Positions 11,636 to 22,410 of a DNA stretch of 64,000 nucleotides are shown here, piece by piece. The notes below the pieces were generated by a model that worked only from the letters and a program-made list of their open reading frames with translations, searched no databases and had not been told where the DNA came from. The DNA is from Megalobrama amblycephala. Lineage: Eukaryota > Chordata > Actinopteri > Cypriniformes > Xenocyprididae. A program made the translations under genes and the position numbers. How positions within the stretch are numbered: the stretch's first letter is position 1; each line of letters opens with the position of its first letter. The stretch is from the NCBI RefSeq assembly GCF_018812025.1, contig NC_063049.1, positions 3,906,917 through 3,970,916 of the forward strand, in the 5' to 3' direction.

Positions 11636-12075
11636 TGTAACGAATGGAGACTCAGGCGGGAGATCCAAGTGCAGCATTTATTTACAAGTGAGAGTGGTCG
11701 TACAGGCAGGGTCAAAACAGGAACAAACAGGAACAGTGAGGAACAGGCAGAGTAGTAGTCAAGGGACAGGCAAAGATCAGGACAGGCGGCAACGGGTCAA
11801 AAACAAGAAACAGGCAGGAACGATAACAAGCAGGCAGACAGGATAGAAACGCTCAGAAATGACACAATGGTAATCAAGACTTCGCGGTGTGGTGGTGTGT
11901 GTGAAAGTCCTTTATAGTCCTGGTAATGATCTGCAGCTGGGTGTGGTGATCAGTGTGGAGTGCTAGGCTGTATGTGGCAACAGGTGATTGGTGTAGAGTG
12001 TGTGCATGTGACTGATGATGACTGGCAGAGAGGATGATGGGAAATGTAGTCCGGAACTTAACAGGATTCGTGACA
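11636..12075 (-). repeat. 3' LTR
   Basis: This is the downstream LTR in minus-strand sense. It matches 14127-14566 along its whole length; I saw one substitution (TTCGCGG here, TTTGCGG there, near 11881 and 14372). Confidence 0.9.
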
Positions 12076-14069
12076 GAATGTCCCCCTCCCGGAAGGCGCG
12101 TCCTCGTGCCGTAGATGGCACAACTGGGGAGGGGGGGTGGGTGCCCTGGAGACCTACAGGCAGGAGATACTGGATGTGCAGGCGGGTATGGAGGTGTCCA
12201 GGGCAGGTCCAGGAACTCAAACAGCCACGGCGGGTCAGGTGCCACGGGCGGCCACGGCGGGTCAGGAGCCTCGGGCGGCCACGGCGGGTCAGGAGCCTCG
12301 GGCGGCCATGGCGGGTCAGGAGTCTCGGGCGGCCACGGCGGGTCAGGTGGCTTGGGCGGCCACGGCAGGTCAGGTGGCTTGGGCAGCCACGGCAGGTCAG
12401 GTGGCTTGGGCAGCCACGGCAGGTCAGGTGGCTTGGGCAACCACGGCAGGTCAGGTGGCTTGGGCAGCCGCAGCAATGAGTCCATAAATGGCCCTAGTGG
12501 GCTACAGTCCATAAATGGCCATGACAGCAGTGACCGGGCAGGATCCTCACCCACAAGCTCCCCACCCTCAGGTATACTGCCCCCCCCCCAAAAGTTCTTG
12601 GGGATTTCAACGGGGTACGTTGCGGGCTCGTGGGCAAGGAGTTCGGGTGGCGCCGGCAGGGCCAGGCGTGTGGGTGAAGCCGGCAGGGCAAGACGCCTGA
12701 GTGGCACTGGCAGCGCAAGGAGTTTGAGCGGCGCTGGCAGGGCTGGAAGCTTGGGTGGTGCTGGCAGGGCTGGAAGCGTGGAGGGTGCTGGCAGGGCTGG
12801 AAGCTTGGGTGGTGCTGGCAGCGCAAGGAGCTTGAGCGGCGCTGGCAGGGCTAGAAGCTTGGGTGGCGCTGGCAGGGCTAGAAGCTTGGGTGGCGCTGGC
12901 AGGGCTAGAAGCGTGGATGGCGCCGACAGGGCAAGAAGCACAGGTGGCGCCGGCAGGGCAAGAAGCACAGGTGGCGCCGGCAGAGCGAGGAGCTTGGGTG
13001 TAAGAAGGGGAAGAATAGAAGGAGCCTTCCTCTTCCTCCTCCTCCTCCTCTTCTGAGGATGAGGCGATGGTTCACCGGTTGGAGCGTGTTCAGGAGCAGA
13101 CTCACTGGCTGAAGCGGGTTCTGGAGCGGACTCAATGGCTGGAACGCCCCCCACATCCTTGAGCACTGCAGGGGCGGCCATCTTGCCCGTGGGCACTGGC
13201 AAAGCAGCCATCTTGTCCAGCGCGTCCAGGGCGCTTGAGTCCATAGCAACCAGCAAACTTGAGTGCGTTGCAATCGGCGAACCTGAGTCCATGGCAACCG
13301 GCGAACTTGAGAGCGCTGCAACCGGCGAACTTGAAAGCGTTGCAACAGACGAACTTGAAAGCGTTGCAACAGACGCACTTGAGAGCGAGGCGGCCGCCAG
13401 GTTTGTGTGCGAAACGACCGCCGGGCTTGAGTGCGAAACGACCGCCGGGCTTGAGTGCGAAGCGGCCACCGGACTAGTGAGCGGGGCGGCCGGCTGGCTT
13501 GAGAGCGAAGCGTCTGGCAGATGCTTCGGAATGCCAGCCGCTCGAGCTGAAGTCAGTGGAGGATCAGCCACACTGGAACGTAGTCCTCTCCGCTCCCTGA
13601 CTGATCTGGAGGCAACGTGACATTGCGCTGGGTGATCAACGAAGGCGTGACGTTGCTCTGGGCAATCAGCGGCGACGTGACATTGCTCTGGGTGATCAAC
13701 GAAGGCGTGACGTTGCTCTGGGCGATCAGCGGCGACGTGACTCGTTGTAGTGACCGCCATTTTGTGTGTGTTCTCGGGCTTGGCAGCCATTACGGGATTC
13801 ACCGTCGTGTCGGAATCCTCCGCGACTCCCACAGTGAAAGTCGAACCAACTGCGAGCAAGGCAAAGTCCAGGAATTCTATGAACGATCCGTGGGGACCAT
13901 TGGTGAGTACACAGTCCTTTAGTGGTTCGTTTAATCCGTAAGCGAAGAAGTCAATGAGGGCACAGTCCGGCAGATCAGATAGATAAGCAATATCCAAAAA
14001 GTTCTGAATGTGCACCTCGAGGGTACGGGTACCTTGGCGGAGGCTGATCAGTTGCATTGCTGGGTCCAT
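11874..14069 (-). CDS. Gag-like proline-rich protein of the LTR element
   Basis: The frame is open from within the 5' LTR, but the natural start is the Met at 14069 (MDPAMQLISLRQGTR), giving about 730 codons. The first 100 residues resemble the Gag matrix/capsid start of fish Gypsy elements. Then come His/Cys-poor repeats (PEQRHAFVDHP), Ser/Ala-rich repeats, a basic patch (RRRRKRKAP near 13045), about 12 units like LPALPAPPKL (30 bp each), and 10 or so units like PPDLPWLPK (27 bp each). No Cys-His zinc knuckle, protease or polymerase is present. The ORF ends inside the 3' LTR. Base composition is far more GC-rich than the surroundings. The many open frames on both strands here follow from the short GC-rich repeats. 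Confidence 0.65.
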   Translation of the reverse strand: MDPAMQLISLRQGTRTLEVHIQNFLDIAYLSDLPDCALIDFFAYGLNEPLKDCVLTNGPHGSFIEFLDFALLAVGSTFTVGVAEDSDTTVNPVMAAKPENTHKMAVTTTSHVAADRPEQRHAFVDHPEQCHVAADCPEQRHAFVDHPAQCHVASRSVRERRGLRSSVADPPLTSARAAGIPKHLPDASLSSQPAAPLTSPVAASHSSPAVVSHSSPAVVSHTNLAAASLSSASVATLSSSSVATLSSSPVAALSSSPVAMDSGSPIATHSSLLVAMDSSALDALDKMAALPVPTGKMAAPAVLKDVGGVPAIESAPEPASASESAPEHAPTGEPSPHPQKRRRRRKRKAPSILPLLTPKLLALPAPPVLLALPAPPVLLALSAPSTLLALPAPPKLLALPAPPKLLALPAPLKLLALPAPPKLPALPAPSTLPALPAPPKLPALPAPLKLLALPVPLRRLALPASPTRLALPAPPELLAHEPATYPVEIPKNFWGGGSIPEGGELVGEDPARSLLSWPFMDCSPLGPFMDSLLRLPKPPDLPWLPKPPDLPWLPKPPDLPWLPKPPDLPWPPKPPDPPWPPETPDPPWPPEAPDPPWPPEAPDPPWPPVAPDPPWLFEFLDLPWTPPYPPAHPVSPACRSPGHPPPLPSCAIYGTRTRLPGGGHSVTNPVKFRTTFPIILSASHHQSHAHTLHQSPVATYSLALHTDHHTQLQIITRTIKDFHTHHHTAKS
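12076..12092 (-). other. Polypurine tract
   Basis: The minus strand reads GGGAGGGGGACATTC immediately before the 3' LTR, the normal plus-strand priming site of LTR retroelements. It fixes the orientation. Confidence 0.7.
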
Positions 14070-14126
14070 GTTGAGACGGGAAAGACGCTCACCGAAGCTG
14101 CTGGATCTGGTTGTGGCGAAGTCTTC

Positions 14127-14566
14127 TGTAACGAATGGAGACTCAGGCGGGAGATCCAAGTGCAGCATTTATTTACAAGTGAGAGTGGTCGTACAGGCAG
14201 GGTCAAAACAGGAACAAACAGGAACAGTGAGGAACAGGCAGAGTAGTAGTCAAGGGACAGGCAAAGATCAGGACAGGCGGCAACGGGTCAAAAACAAGAA
14301 ACAGGCAGGAACGATAACAAGCAGGCAGACAGGATAGAAACGCTCAGAAATGACACAATGGTAATCAAGACTTTGCGGTGTGGTGGTGTGTGTGAAAGTC
14401 CTTTATAGTCCTGGTAATGATCTGCAGCTGGGTGTGGTGATCAGTGTGGAGTGCTAGGCTGTATGTGGCAACAGGTGATTGGTGTAGAGTGTGTGCATGT
14501 GACTGATGATGACTGGCAGAGAGGATGATGGGAAATGTAGTCCGGAACTTAACAGGATTCGTGACA
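14127..14566 (-). repeat. 5' LTR
   Basis: This is the upstream LTR in minus-strand sense and should carry the promoter. The sequence just inside it starts GAAGACTTCGCC rather than with TGG, so no standard tRNA primer site is evident. Confidence 0.9.
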
Positions 14567-15830
14567 GTTACGCTCTTGTTTCGTGTAGTTACAGGGTAAA
14601 TATGACATTACTGGCCGTAAATTAAAGCGGAGCTTGTTACGCTCTTGTTTCGTGTAGTTACAGGGTAAATATGACATTACTGGCCGTAAATTAAAGCGGA
14701 GATTGTTACGCTCTTGTTTCGTGTAGTTACAGGGTAAATATGACATTACTGGCCGTAAATTAAAGCGGAGCTTGTTACGCTCTTGTTTCGTGTAGTTACA
14801 GGGTAAATATGACATTACTGGCCGTAAATTAAAGCGGAGATTGTTACGCTCTTGTTTCGTGTAGTTACAGGGTAAATACGACATTACGGGCAGTAAATTA
14901 AAGCGGAGCTTGTTACGCTCTTGTTTCATGTAGTTACAGGGTAAATATGACATTACTGGCCGTAAATTAAAGCGGAGCTTGTTACCCTCTTGTTTCATGT
15001 AGTTACAGGGTAAATATGACATTACTGGCCGTAAATTAAAGCGGAGCTTGTTACGCTCTTGTTTCATGTAGTTACAGGGTAAATATGACATTACTGGCCA
15101 TAAATTAAAGCGGAGCTTGTTACCCTCTTGTTTCATGTAGTTACAGGGTAAATATGACATTACTGGCCATAAATTAAAGCGGAGCTTGTTACCCTCTTGT
15201 TTACAGGGTAAGTATGACATTACTGGCCGTAAATTAAAGCGGAGCTTGTTACGCTCTTGTTTCGTGTAGTTACAGGGTAAGTATGACATTACTGGCCGTA
15301 AATTAAAGCGGAGGTTGTTACGCTCTTGTTTCGTGTAGTTACAGGGTAAGTATGACATTACGGGCCGTAAATTAAAGCGGAGCTTGTTACGCTCTTGTTT
15401 CGTGTAGTTACAGGGTAAGTATGACATTACGGGCCGTAAATTAAAGCGGAGCTTGTTACGCTCTTGTTTCGTGTAGTTACAGGGTAAGTATGACATTACT
15501 GGCCGTAAATTAAAGCGGAGCTTGTTACGCTCTTGTTTCATGTAGTTACAGGGTAAGTATGACATTACGGGCCGTAAATTAAAGCGGAGCTTGTTACGCT
15601 CTTGTTTCATGTAGTTACAGGGTAAGTATGACATTACGGGCCGTAAATTAAAGCGGAGCTTGTTACCCTCTTGTTTCATGTAGTTACAGGGTAAATATGA
15701 CATTACTGGCCGTAAATTAAAGCGGAGCTCTTATTTCATGTAGTTACAGGGTAAGTATGACATTACGGGCCGTAAATTAAAGCGGTGCTTGTTACCCTCT
15801 TGTTTCGTGTAGTTACAAGGTAAATAATAA
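14567..15830. repeat. 69-bp tandem array, right block
   Basis: About 18 copies of the 69-bp unit continue from the GTTAC duplication, in the same orientation and register as 11093-11635. Left-proximal copies carry GGGTAAATA where later ones have GGGTAAGTA, so sub-families are homogenised by position. One short copy lies near 15200, matching the short copy of the left block. Confidence 0.92.
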
Positions 15831-16401
15831 AAAAACCCTGCAAACAAACCTTTATCTGAAAGACAATTTATTTTGCAACAGATTTAATGTTACTTCTTAT
15901 TTGTTTCTCTTGCTTGGCTTCTTCCTTTTGTTTCTCTTCTTCTTTTTCTTTCTTTCCACTGATGAATCTTAAGAGGGAGTCCTATTTGCTATTCTGTATT
16001 ATAAGAAAATACAGTACACCCAGAAATGTGCTCACTGTTTACTCATCTTTTACCCTCATGTCATATGAGATGTATACAACTTTCCTTCTTAAGATGAACA
16101 CAAAGGTTTTTAGAAAAATAAATAATCTGGGAACACTTTAAATGAAACAAAAGCATATTGCCCCATATATTAATAAAGATTGCAATAGTTCTTTCTACTT
16201 GCCTTGAAACAACTTAATCAGTGCACTTTCTTGATAAAATTGCTCCCAAATGTAAGATTGTTGTCTATCATAACAGTATAAGTACTGTTCTAAAATACTT
16301 ACAGTATAATTAAGTTGTTATTTTCCTGGTTGTTACCCCTTTATTCCCAAGATTTTACATATTGTTCCCCTAAACTTACTTTATCAGGTACACTATAATT
16401 A

Positions 16402-17127
16402 TTGAAAGTTACGCTGTAAATTCATTGTAATTACGCAGTACTTTCCGGGCTGTAATCTAAAGCATTACTCATTTTTGCCAAACCTGGTGTTTCTATGACT
16501 TACTGCTTTGGCATTTAAAGCAGAAAATGAAAAAACCAAATGACAACCATACACTAACATTAGGAGAACATTCTGTGTTTGCTGAGTCTGACAGACAGGT
16601 TGAGTTGACAGATTCACATGACATTTTGCACATATCAGCCTATATACAGGACATCGTCATTCAACCAAATAATACAAATTCTTCTCAGCAGAAGTGGGCA
16701 ATGAAGTACAGTTACTGGAGTATTTTTGGACAATGTGTGTTTAAGAGTAGATTAAAATGTGGGTACTTTTACTTTGAGTACATTTCTAATGAAAAATCTT
16801 ATACTTTTACTTCCCTAAGCTGGGCGACGTTCCTCGTTACTTTACTTTAATTAAATACTGTACATGTTGAGAAATGAGAAAAAGAAATACATTTCTATAA
16901 TGTACGTAAAGATACAATTTGTAAGATATTCGCAGTAAAATATCCAAAAACCACTAGGCTAGTGTTATATATTTTGTCCAGCTGATGACTAACAATATCT
17001 CTAATGTTTTCAACTACTTGTAAATCATGAGAAAATTCCCATTCTAAACAGTGACACGGGGCAGTGCAGTCGCCTGTCAATGACGTCAGTTACCCTTTGT
17101 TACCGCCTTTACTGACGTAGAAACCAC
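16402..17127. other. Gene-free stretch with a repeat fragment
   Basis: 16690-16850 contains a dispersed-repeat fragment marked by GAGTACATTTCTAATGAAAA. The rest shows nothing that can be supported. Confidence 0.4.
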
Positions 17128-17457
17128 ATGACAACAGTGTCGTGGACAAATGCGGAAGTAGTGTCTAGCGTCCAGCAAACCACTAGCTTGCCTCAAGCAG
17201 TTCCTTATTTACTTCTTGCACGTTTTATGGTGGATTGTGTTACTTATTTATGGAACATAATTACTGTTTACCATCTGCCGCTGGTTCTGTCGACAAGGAC
17301 AGCTCCCATAAACGTAAGCATACGGGCCAACCAAACGACCCAAGAAGAGTTTGGGACGAGGAGAGAAAGAGCGAGGATCAATATCGGTGTTGCATTTTCT
17401 AGATGGAGAGAGCTTTGTGACAAACTTCACCTAGAAAGAGATGCCGAGTTGTTTTGA
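17128..17457 (+). pseudogene. Possible TE-derived ORF fragment
   Basis: The last 50 codons of a 109-codon frame read ERARINIGVAFSRWRELCDK followed by a short acidic end. This resembles the N-terminal segment of proteins that recur around fish transposable elements (RWREL-type motif), but I cannot name the family. The upstream codons look non-coding; an alternative frame gives a more natural arginine/aspartate-rich lead (RVWDEERKSE). It lies in repeat-rich sequence. No start site or splice junction can be fixed, and function is unknown. Confidence 0.3.
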
Positions 17458-18277
17458 TTCATATCTTTACTGAAAACGTACGCCATTATAACAATCAACA
17501 CGATTAGTATTATGGGGCATACACGCCAAACGCGGGGCATCGCGTCTCTAGACCTGCGCGAGGACGTGTCTGATCCATAGTCTGATCGCGTCTTTACATT
17601 GACTTTGTATGTAATCTACTCATGCAAATCATTGAACTCGCGTTTGCTATGTATGCCTAATTATTATGTTTGAATGTACACGAGTGTATATATTTGTTGA
17701 ACAAGTGGTAATCGTTTTCATATCATCTGACTAAACGGTAATCAATTAATTTGATAATTTACTGTCATATTTGCTGTATTGTACTGCAATATAGCATGAC
17801 GCAATATGTAATGGTGGCATGTGAAAATTGTCTTTTTCAGACACTTATGAAATCCAGTATTGGATAGATTTTGTTAGTTACTGTAGCAGCTACAGTGTAG
17901 TTATCATAATTTTACTTCATAACCTCACAATAAAAATTGTGCTGTCAATACATATGATACATATGGTAAAGCGGAAGCGGCGCCGGCGACTGTGACATAA
18001 TAAAAGTTCCGCTGCTCATGGGGCGTGTGTTGATCAATCGCTCGAGCTCCTCGTTCAGCTCCACAACACTCACTCCTGCTCTGCTTCATACTACAGCAAC
18101 GTTAATAATCGCATCCATTGACATGTTTTCTTCCCAAGTCCTATTGCACTGTCTGTTGAGGTGGATACCACATGTCCCAAGATTCTACAATCAAACTTGC
18201 CATCATCAAGCTACGCCTTTGTTTTTAATAGGCCTCTAGCGACCTCTAGCGGACAAAATTATTACATACTGCACCTT
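17458..18277. other. Repeat flank ending in a TTAA-type terminus
   Basis: The stretch ends with CTCTAGCGGACAAAATTATT and ACTGCACCTTTAA at 18268-18280, a MITE terminus of the TTAA-target type. The matching left end was not found. No gene is supported. Confidence 0.4.
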
Positions 18278-18690
18278 TAAAGTGCTCTAATTTTGTGCAC
18301 TAGTTTTGTATTTAATATATTGAAAATTCTTCTTTAGTACTTCTTAAGATCATCTTAAGAACATCTAAGTGTACTCAACTGTGCTATTTTGAGACAGCAT
18401 GAAATATGAACTAAAATGTGCTTTTAATATACTATCTCTGTATTTAAAAAATTTATTTAGTTACCACTTGTAGTACACTATGGGTTCAAATTTACTCTAA
18501 GTGGTAACTAAATACATTTTTAAATACAGAGATAGTATATTAAAAGCACATTTTAGTTCATATTTCATGCTGTCTCAAAATAGCACAGTTGAGCATACTT
18601 AGATGTTCTTTGATCTTAAGTACTAAAGAAGAATTTTTTGTGTATTAAGTACAAAATTAGTGCACAAAATTAGAGCGCCTTAAGAAGAAG
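18278..18690. repeat. Foldback MITE (long hairpin)
   Basis: Arms of about 190 bp meet near 18485. The left arm contains CATGAAATATGAACTAAAAT and the right arm its complement; identity is high throughout. It has no ORF. The transcript of either strand would form one long hairpin. Confidence 0.82.
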
Positions 18691-19005
18691 TGTACTTTTT
18701 TTCACCTGGGTAGGCTACAGAAACAAAGTTATTTACAAAAGTAAAGATTCTGAAAGCATCGAATGAGATCCATACTCATTTTATATAGCCTAGCATTATT
18801 TACAGTAGTAACAGTAAATATATTTTATTAGGCTTGATATCAGATTTGAAAATGTCATTATAAATATGGTGATTATCTCTAAGGTGGAACCATCATCGTT
18901 GTGCTCCGTTTAAGATTTCAGTCTCTGAATACACAGCTCCTGTTCCTCATTTCCTGATCAGTCCCATTGATTGTTGTCAGGAGGACGCTACAAAAGGCTT
19001 TACTG
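18691..19005. other. Gene-free stretch
   Basis: Nothing supported except a weak possibility of exon sequence on the minus strand continuing to about 19160 (GLCGKLWQFCDECGDDADE after a TAACACAG acceptor). I do not recognise it. Confidence 0.25.
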
Positions 19006-19048
19006 TATGTGCGTGCGTGCGTGCGTGCATGCGTGCGTGTGTGTGTGT
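19006..19048. repeat. TGCG/TG microsatellite
   Basis: A run of GTGCGTGC units passes into (GT)n. Confidence 0.9.
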
Positions 19049-19817
19049 TTGTGGTTCTGTGGTTCAGTAAAAGCAAATCATCTTTCTTTTTATGAGGCTC
19101 TTTATCCTCATCAGCATCATCTCCACATTCATCACAGAACTGCCACAGCTTTCCACACAAACCCAACTGTGTTACTGATCAACATAATACACTGCAGTTA
19201 AATTAACACTAATCATGTGGTACACAAACTCACTAAAAATAAACTCAAACATATGACAAATAAAGATAAATGTCAGCTGTATCCAAAGTACAAATTATAA
19301 ATACCCAAATAAACCTCAAACACAATATAATATATGCTCTGTCACATTTACAAAACACTCAATAATATTACAAATACGAAACCAATTCCTTTAACTAGCA
19401 TGTATGGTCAATATGATTAAAGAAATTCAATAGATATCACAGAGAACAGTGAGAACCCTCCTTACCTTCCACAGGGACACAGAACTGTGACTAAGCAATC
19501 TTCTTCTTCTTCTTCCTGTTAATGGCCGCTGACTCCTCAGGAGTATTACTGCCGCCGGCTGTATATCTTAGATGGGTGATGTGTGTTGTGTTTGTATATG
19601 AGGATGTAATGCTCCGCCCTCCCTCTGCTGGAGTGTGTTCAGCTTCCTCTCTGACTCCTCATCCTCCAGGATGGGCAGAAGCACCACGATCCCCATACAT
19701 CATATCCTGTGCTCTCATCCTGTGTTCTTTAAAAAGATTAAAACAGCCCTATATGTCTGAGAATCTCTCAACCCTTTCCCTACAGGTCCGTGACATTTAC
19801 TGGTCCATCAATTATTA
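19049..19817. other. Gene-free stretch with exon-like signals
   Basis: The minus strand shows a good donor (GAAG then GTAAGGAG) near 19463 after a purine-rich (AAG)n segment, which could be a non-coding first exon. No frame supports a protein. No complete repeat is identified. Confidence 0.25.
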
Positions 19818-19821
19818 TTAA

Positions 19822-19985
19822 AGGTGCCCTAGAATGGAAAATTGAATTTACCTCGGCATAGTTGAATAACAAGAGTTCAGTACATGGAAATGACATATGA
19901 ATGACGTATGACTGTTATTACCAATCAAAATGCGTGTTCATTTAAATGCAATGTGTGGACTTTAACACCATTTCTCCTATTTCCA
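19822..19985. mobile_element. Truncated TTAA-target element
   Basis: Preceded by TTAA (19818-19821) and starting AGGTGCCCTAGAATGGAAAA, this matches the left end of the complete element at 31160-32526 (shared AATAACAAGAGTTCAGTACA). It breaks off where Tc1 sequence begins. Confidence 0.65.
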
Positions 19986-21451
19986 TTTACCAAAACAAAT
20001 TTTTATTAACGAATAATGATGATTATAACTGACAACTAAGGAAAATCCCAATTTCAGTATCTCAGAAAATTTGAATATTGTGAAAAGGTTCAATATTGAA
20101 GACACCTGGTGCCACACTCTAATCAGCTAATTAACACATGCAGAGGCCTTTAAATGGTCTCTTAGTCTAGTTCTGTAGGCTACACAATCATGGGGAAGAC
20201 TGCTGACTTGACAGTTGTCCAAAAGACGACCATTGACACCTTGCACAAGGAGGGCAAGAGACAAAAGGTCATTGCAAAAGAGGCTGGCTGTTCACAGAGC
20301 TCTCTATCCAAGCACATTAATAGAGAGGCGAAGGGAAGGAAAAGATGTGGTAGAAAAATGTGTACAAGCAATAGGGATAACCGCACCCTGGAGAGGATTG
20401 TGAAACAAAACCCATTCAAAAATGTGGGAGAGATTCACAAAGAGTGGACTGCAGCTGGAGTCAGTGCTTCAAGAACCACTACGCACAGACGTATGCAAGA
20501 CATGGGTTTCAGCTGTCGCATTCCTTGTGTCAAGCCACTCTTGAACAACAGACAGCATCAGAAGCGTCTAAAGACAAAAAGGACTGGACTGCTGCTGAGT
20601 GGTCCAAAGTTTTGTTCTCTGATGAAAGTAAATTTTGCATTTCCTTTGGAAATCAGGGTCCCAGAGTCTGGAGGAAGAGAAAAGAGGCACACAATCCATG
20701 TTGCTTGAGGTCCCGTGTAAAGTTTCCACAGTCAGTGATGGTTTGGGGTGCCATGTCATCTGCTGGTGTTGGTCCACTGTGTTTTCTGAGGTCAATGCAG
20801 GCATATACCAGGAAGTTTTAGAGCACTTCATGCTTCCTGCTGCTGACCAACTTTATGGAGATGCAGATTTCATTTTCCAACAGGACTTGGCACCTGCACA
20901 CAGTGCCAAAGCTACCAGTACCTGGTTTAAGGACAATGGTATCCCTGTTCTTAACTGGCCAGCAAACTCGCCTGACCTTAACCCTATAGAAAATCTATGG
21001 AGTATTGTGAAGAGGAAGATGCGATATGCCAGACTCAACAATGCAGAAGAGCTGAAGGCCACTATCAACCTGGGCTCTCATAACACCTGAGCAGTGCCAC
21101 AGACTGATCGACTCCATGCCACGCCGCATTGCTGCAGTAGTTCAGGCAAAAGGAGCCCCAACTAAGTATTGAGTGCTGTACATGCTCATACTTTTCATGT
21201 TCATACTTTTCAGTTGGCCAAGATTTCTAAAAATCCTTTCTTTGTATTGGTCTTAAGTAATATTCTAATTTTCTGAGATACTGAATTTGGGATTTTCCTT
21301 ATAATCATCAAAATTAAAATAAATAAACATTTGAAATATATCAGTCTGTGTGTAATGAATGAATATAATATAAAAAAGTTTCACTTTTTGAATGGAATTA
21401 GTGAAATAAATCAACTTTTTGATGATATTCTAATTATATGACCAGCACCTG
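19986..21451 (+). mobile_element. Tc1-like transposon, 5'-truncated
   Basis: Inner inverted repeats (around 20040-20080 and 21260-21300, sharing TTTCAGTATCTCAGAAAATT) and the right terminus GACCAGCACCTG followed by TA (21452-21453) mark a Tc1 element with long IR/DR-type ends. The left outer terminus is missing. The transposase is frameshifted. The right edge abuts the hAT at 21459. Confidence 0.85.
20190..21171 (+). pseudogene. Tc1 transposase, frameshifted
   Basis: The start MGKTADLTVVQKTTIDTLHK is intact, followed by the helix-turn-helix region (KEAGCSQSSLSKHI). The DDE domain is in two further frames: VLFSDESKFCIS near 20615 carries the first Asp region, FIFQQDLAPAHSAK near 20870 the second, and NSPDLNPIENLW near 20965 the final acidic position. 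Breaks lie near 20570, 20793 and 21070. The C-terminus GAPTKY and its stop lie near 21171. Length is close to the usual 340 residues. All catalytic positions are recognisable, so loss of activity is due to frame breaks. Confidence 0.85.
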
Positions 21452-21609
21452 TATATTTTAGGGCTGTCAAAATAACATGTTAATTTCGATTAATTAATCT
21501 GAGAAAAAATAATGCAGATTAATCCATTCCTTATTGACCTTTGAACCTGGAGCCGTTCTAGCCACCATTCGACTGTAGAATTAAGGAGGGAGACGAGAAC
21601 GCGCTGGCG

Positions 21610-22410
21610 CTGCCTGGATCATTGATTGGAACATTTACTTATAAAAAATGGCCTGATGGAAGTGTTGATAAAAATCAAGTCGTCTGCAATGTCTGCAGCA
21701 AGGAATTTGCACATCAATGCAAAGCATCCAAGAGTTAAGGTTAATCCGGAGGTACGACCTAGCATGTCCCGTTGTACCAACTCTAGCAGTCAACGTCATC
21801 TTCAAACCACACTGGAGCAAACACTGAAACGCAAACTTAGCAAATCTGTATGTGACCGACTGACCAATTCCCTTGCTAAATTGATCGCAATTTCCTGCAG
21901 ACCAGTTTCGGTGATAGAAGACAGAGGGTTAGCAGAGGTTTTTCAAATAGCCTCTTCAGACATATAAACCACCATCGCAAAACATTATTGATATTACCAT
22001 TATTAAATATTATGGTAAAAATCATGCAGCTGTACGACAGTGAAAAAAAAAAAAAAAAAAGGAGATGTATTGGCAGGAGCGGAATACATCGCACTGACAG
22101 GGGATCACTGGACGTTAGTTAGCAATCACAATCACAAATATGGCACACATCATTGACTGTGAGTGGAAACTCCAGTCATTTGTGTTAGCAAGGCTAAAAA
22201 CGGACACCAGGCATTATGCCGATGCCTGCGCCCAGCAGTTTTTGTCTGTGGTGGAGGCATGGGGAGTTCAACAAAAGATCACCGCAGTTGGCACAGACGG
22301 CGCCCGAAACATGATTGCTGCGGTGAGAAAGCTTCCATATCAGCACATGCCGTGTGTTGCTCATATGATGCGGAGAAATTGTTGCTTTGTTGATTTTTTA
22401 TTTTATTTAA
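21610..22410 (+). pseudogene. hAT (ZBED-type) transposase remnant
   Basis: Segments in different frames give a BED finger (QVVCNVCSKEFAHQCKAS near 21675), a linker (CRPVSVIEDRGLAEVFQ near 21900), the catalytic-domain start (EYIALTGDHWTLVSN near 22085) and KITAVGTDGARNMIAAV near 22280, ending with PCVAHMMRRN. The C-terminal dimerisation region is absent. Frameshifts and a stop separate the pieces, and a poly-A tract interrupts near 22045. It is the dead gene of the surrounding hAT. Confidence 0.78.

Larger units (their letters stand above)
11636..14566 (-). mobile_element. Non-autonomous Gypsy-like LTR retroelement
   Basis: Two direct repeats of 440 bp (11636-12075 and 14127-14566) differ at a single position that I could see. 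On the minus strand they start TGTCACGAATCC and end ATTCGTTACA. GTTAC is duplicated on both sides (11631-11635 and 14567-14571). The 2.05-kb interior carries one gag-like ORF and no protease, reverse transcriptase or integrase, so it must be mobilised in trans. A purine tract precedes the 3' LTR. The near-identity of the LTRs implies very recent insertion, into the middle of the satellite array. Confidence 0.92.
10859..16401. mobile_element. Large TIR element carrying a 69-bp satellite
   Basis: The left arm (about 10859-11100) and right arm (about 16141-16401) are reverse complements over some 240 bp, with small indels. Both include GTAGAAAGAACTATTGCAAT or its complement. Both end in TAATTA-AGTGTACCT. 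The interior is almost wholly a 69-bp tandem array (11093-15830), interrupted by an LTR retroelement at 11636-14566. 15831-16140 is unique sequence with no supported gene. No transposase of its own is visible, so it is non-autonomous. No target duplication could be fixed. Confidence 0.7.

Noticed and set aside
12015..13620. Several plus-strand glycine-, arginine- or glutamate-rich ORFs
   Set aside because: They are antisense shadows of the minus-strand gag-like ORF, kept open by its GC-rich short repeats.
11093..15830. CRISPR array
   Set aside because: The units are directly abutting with no unique spacers, and the DNA is vertebrate.
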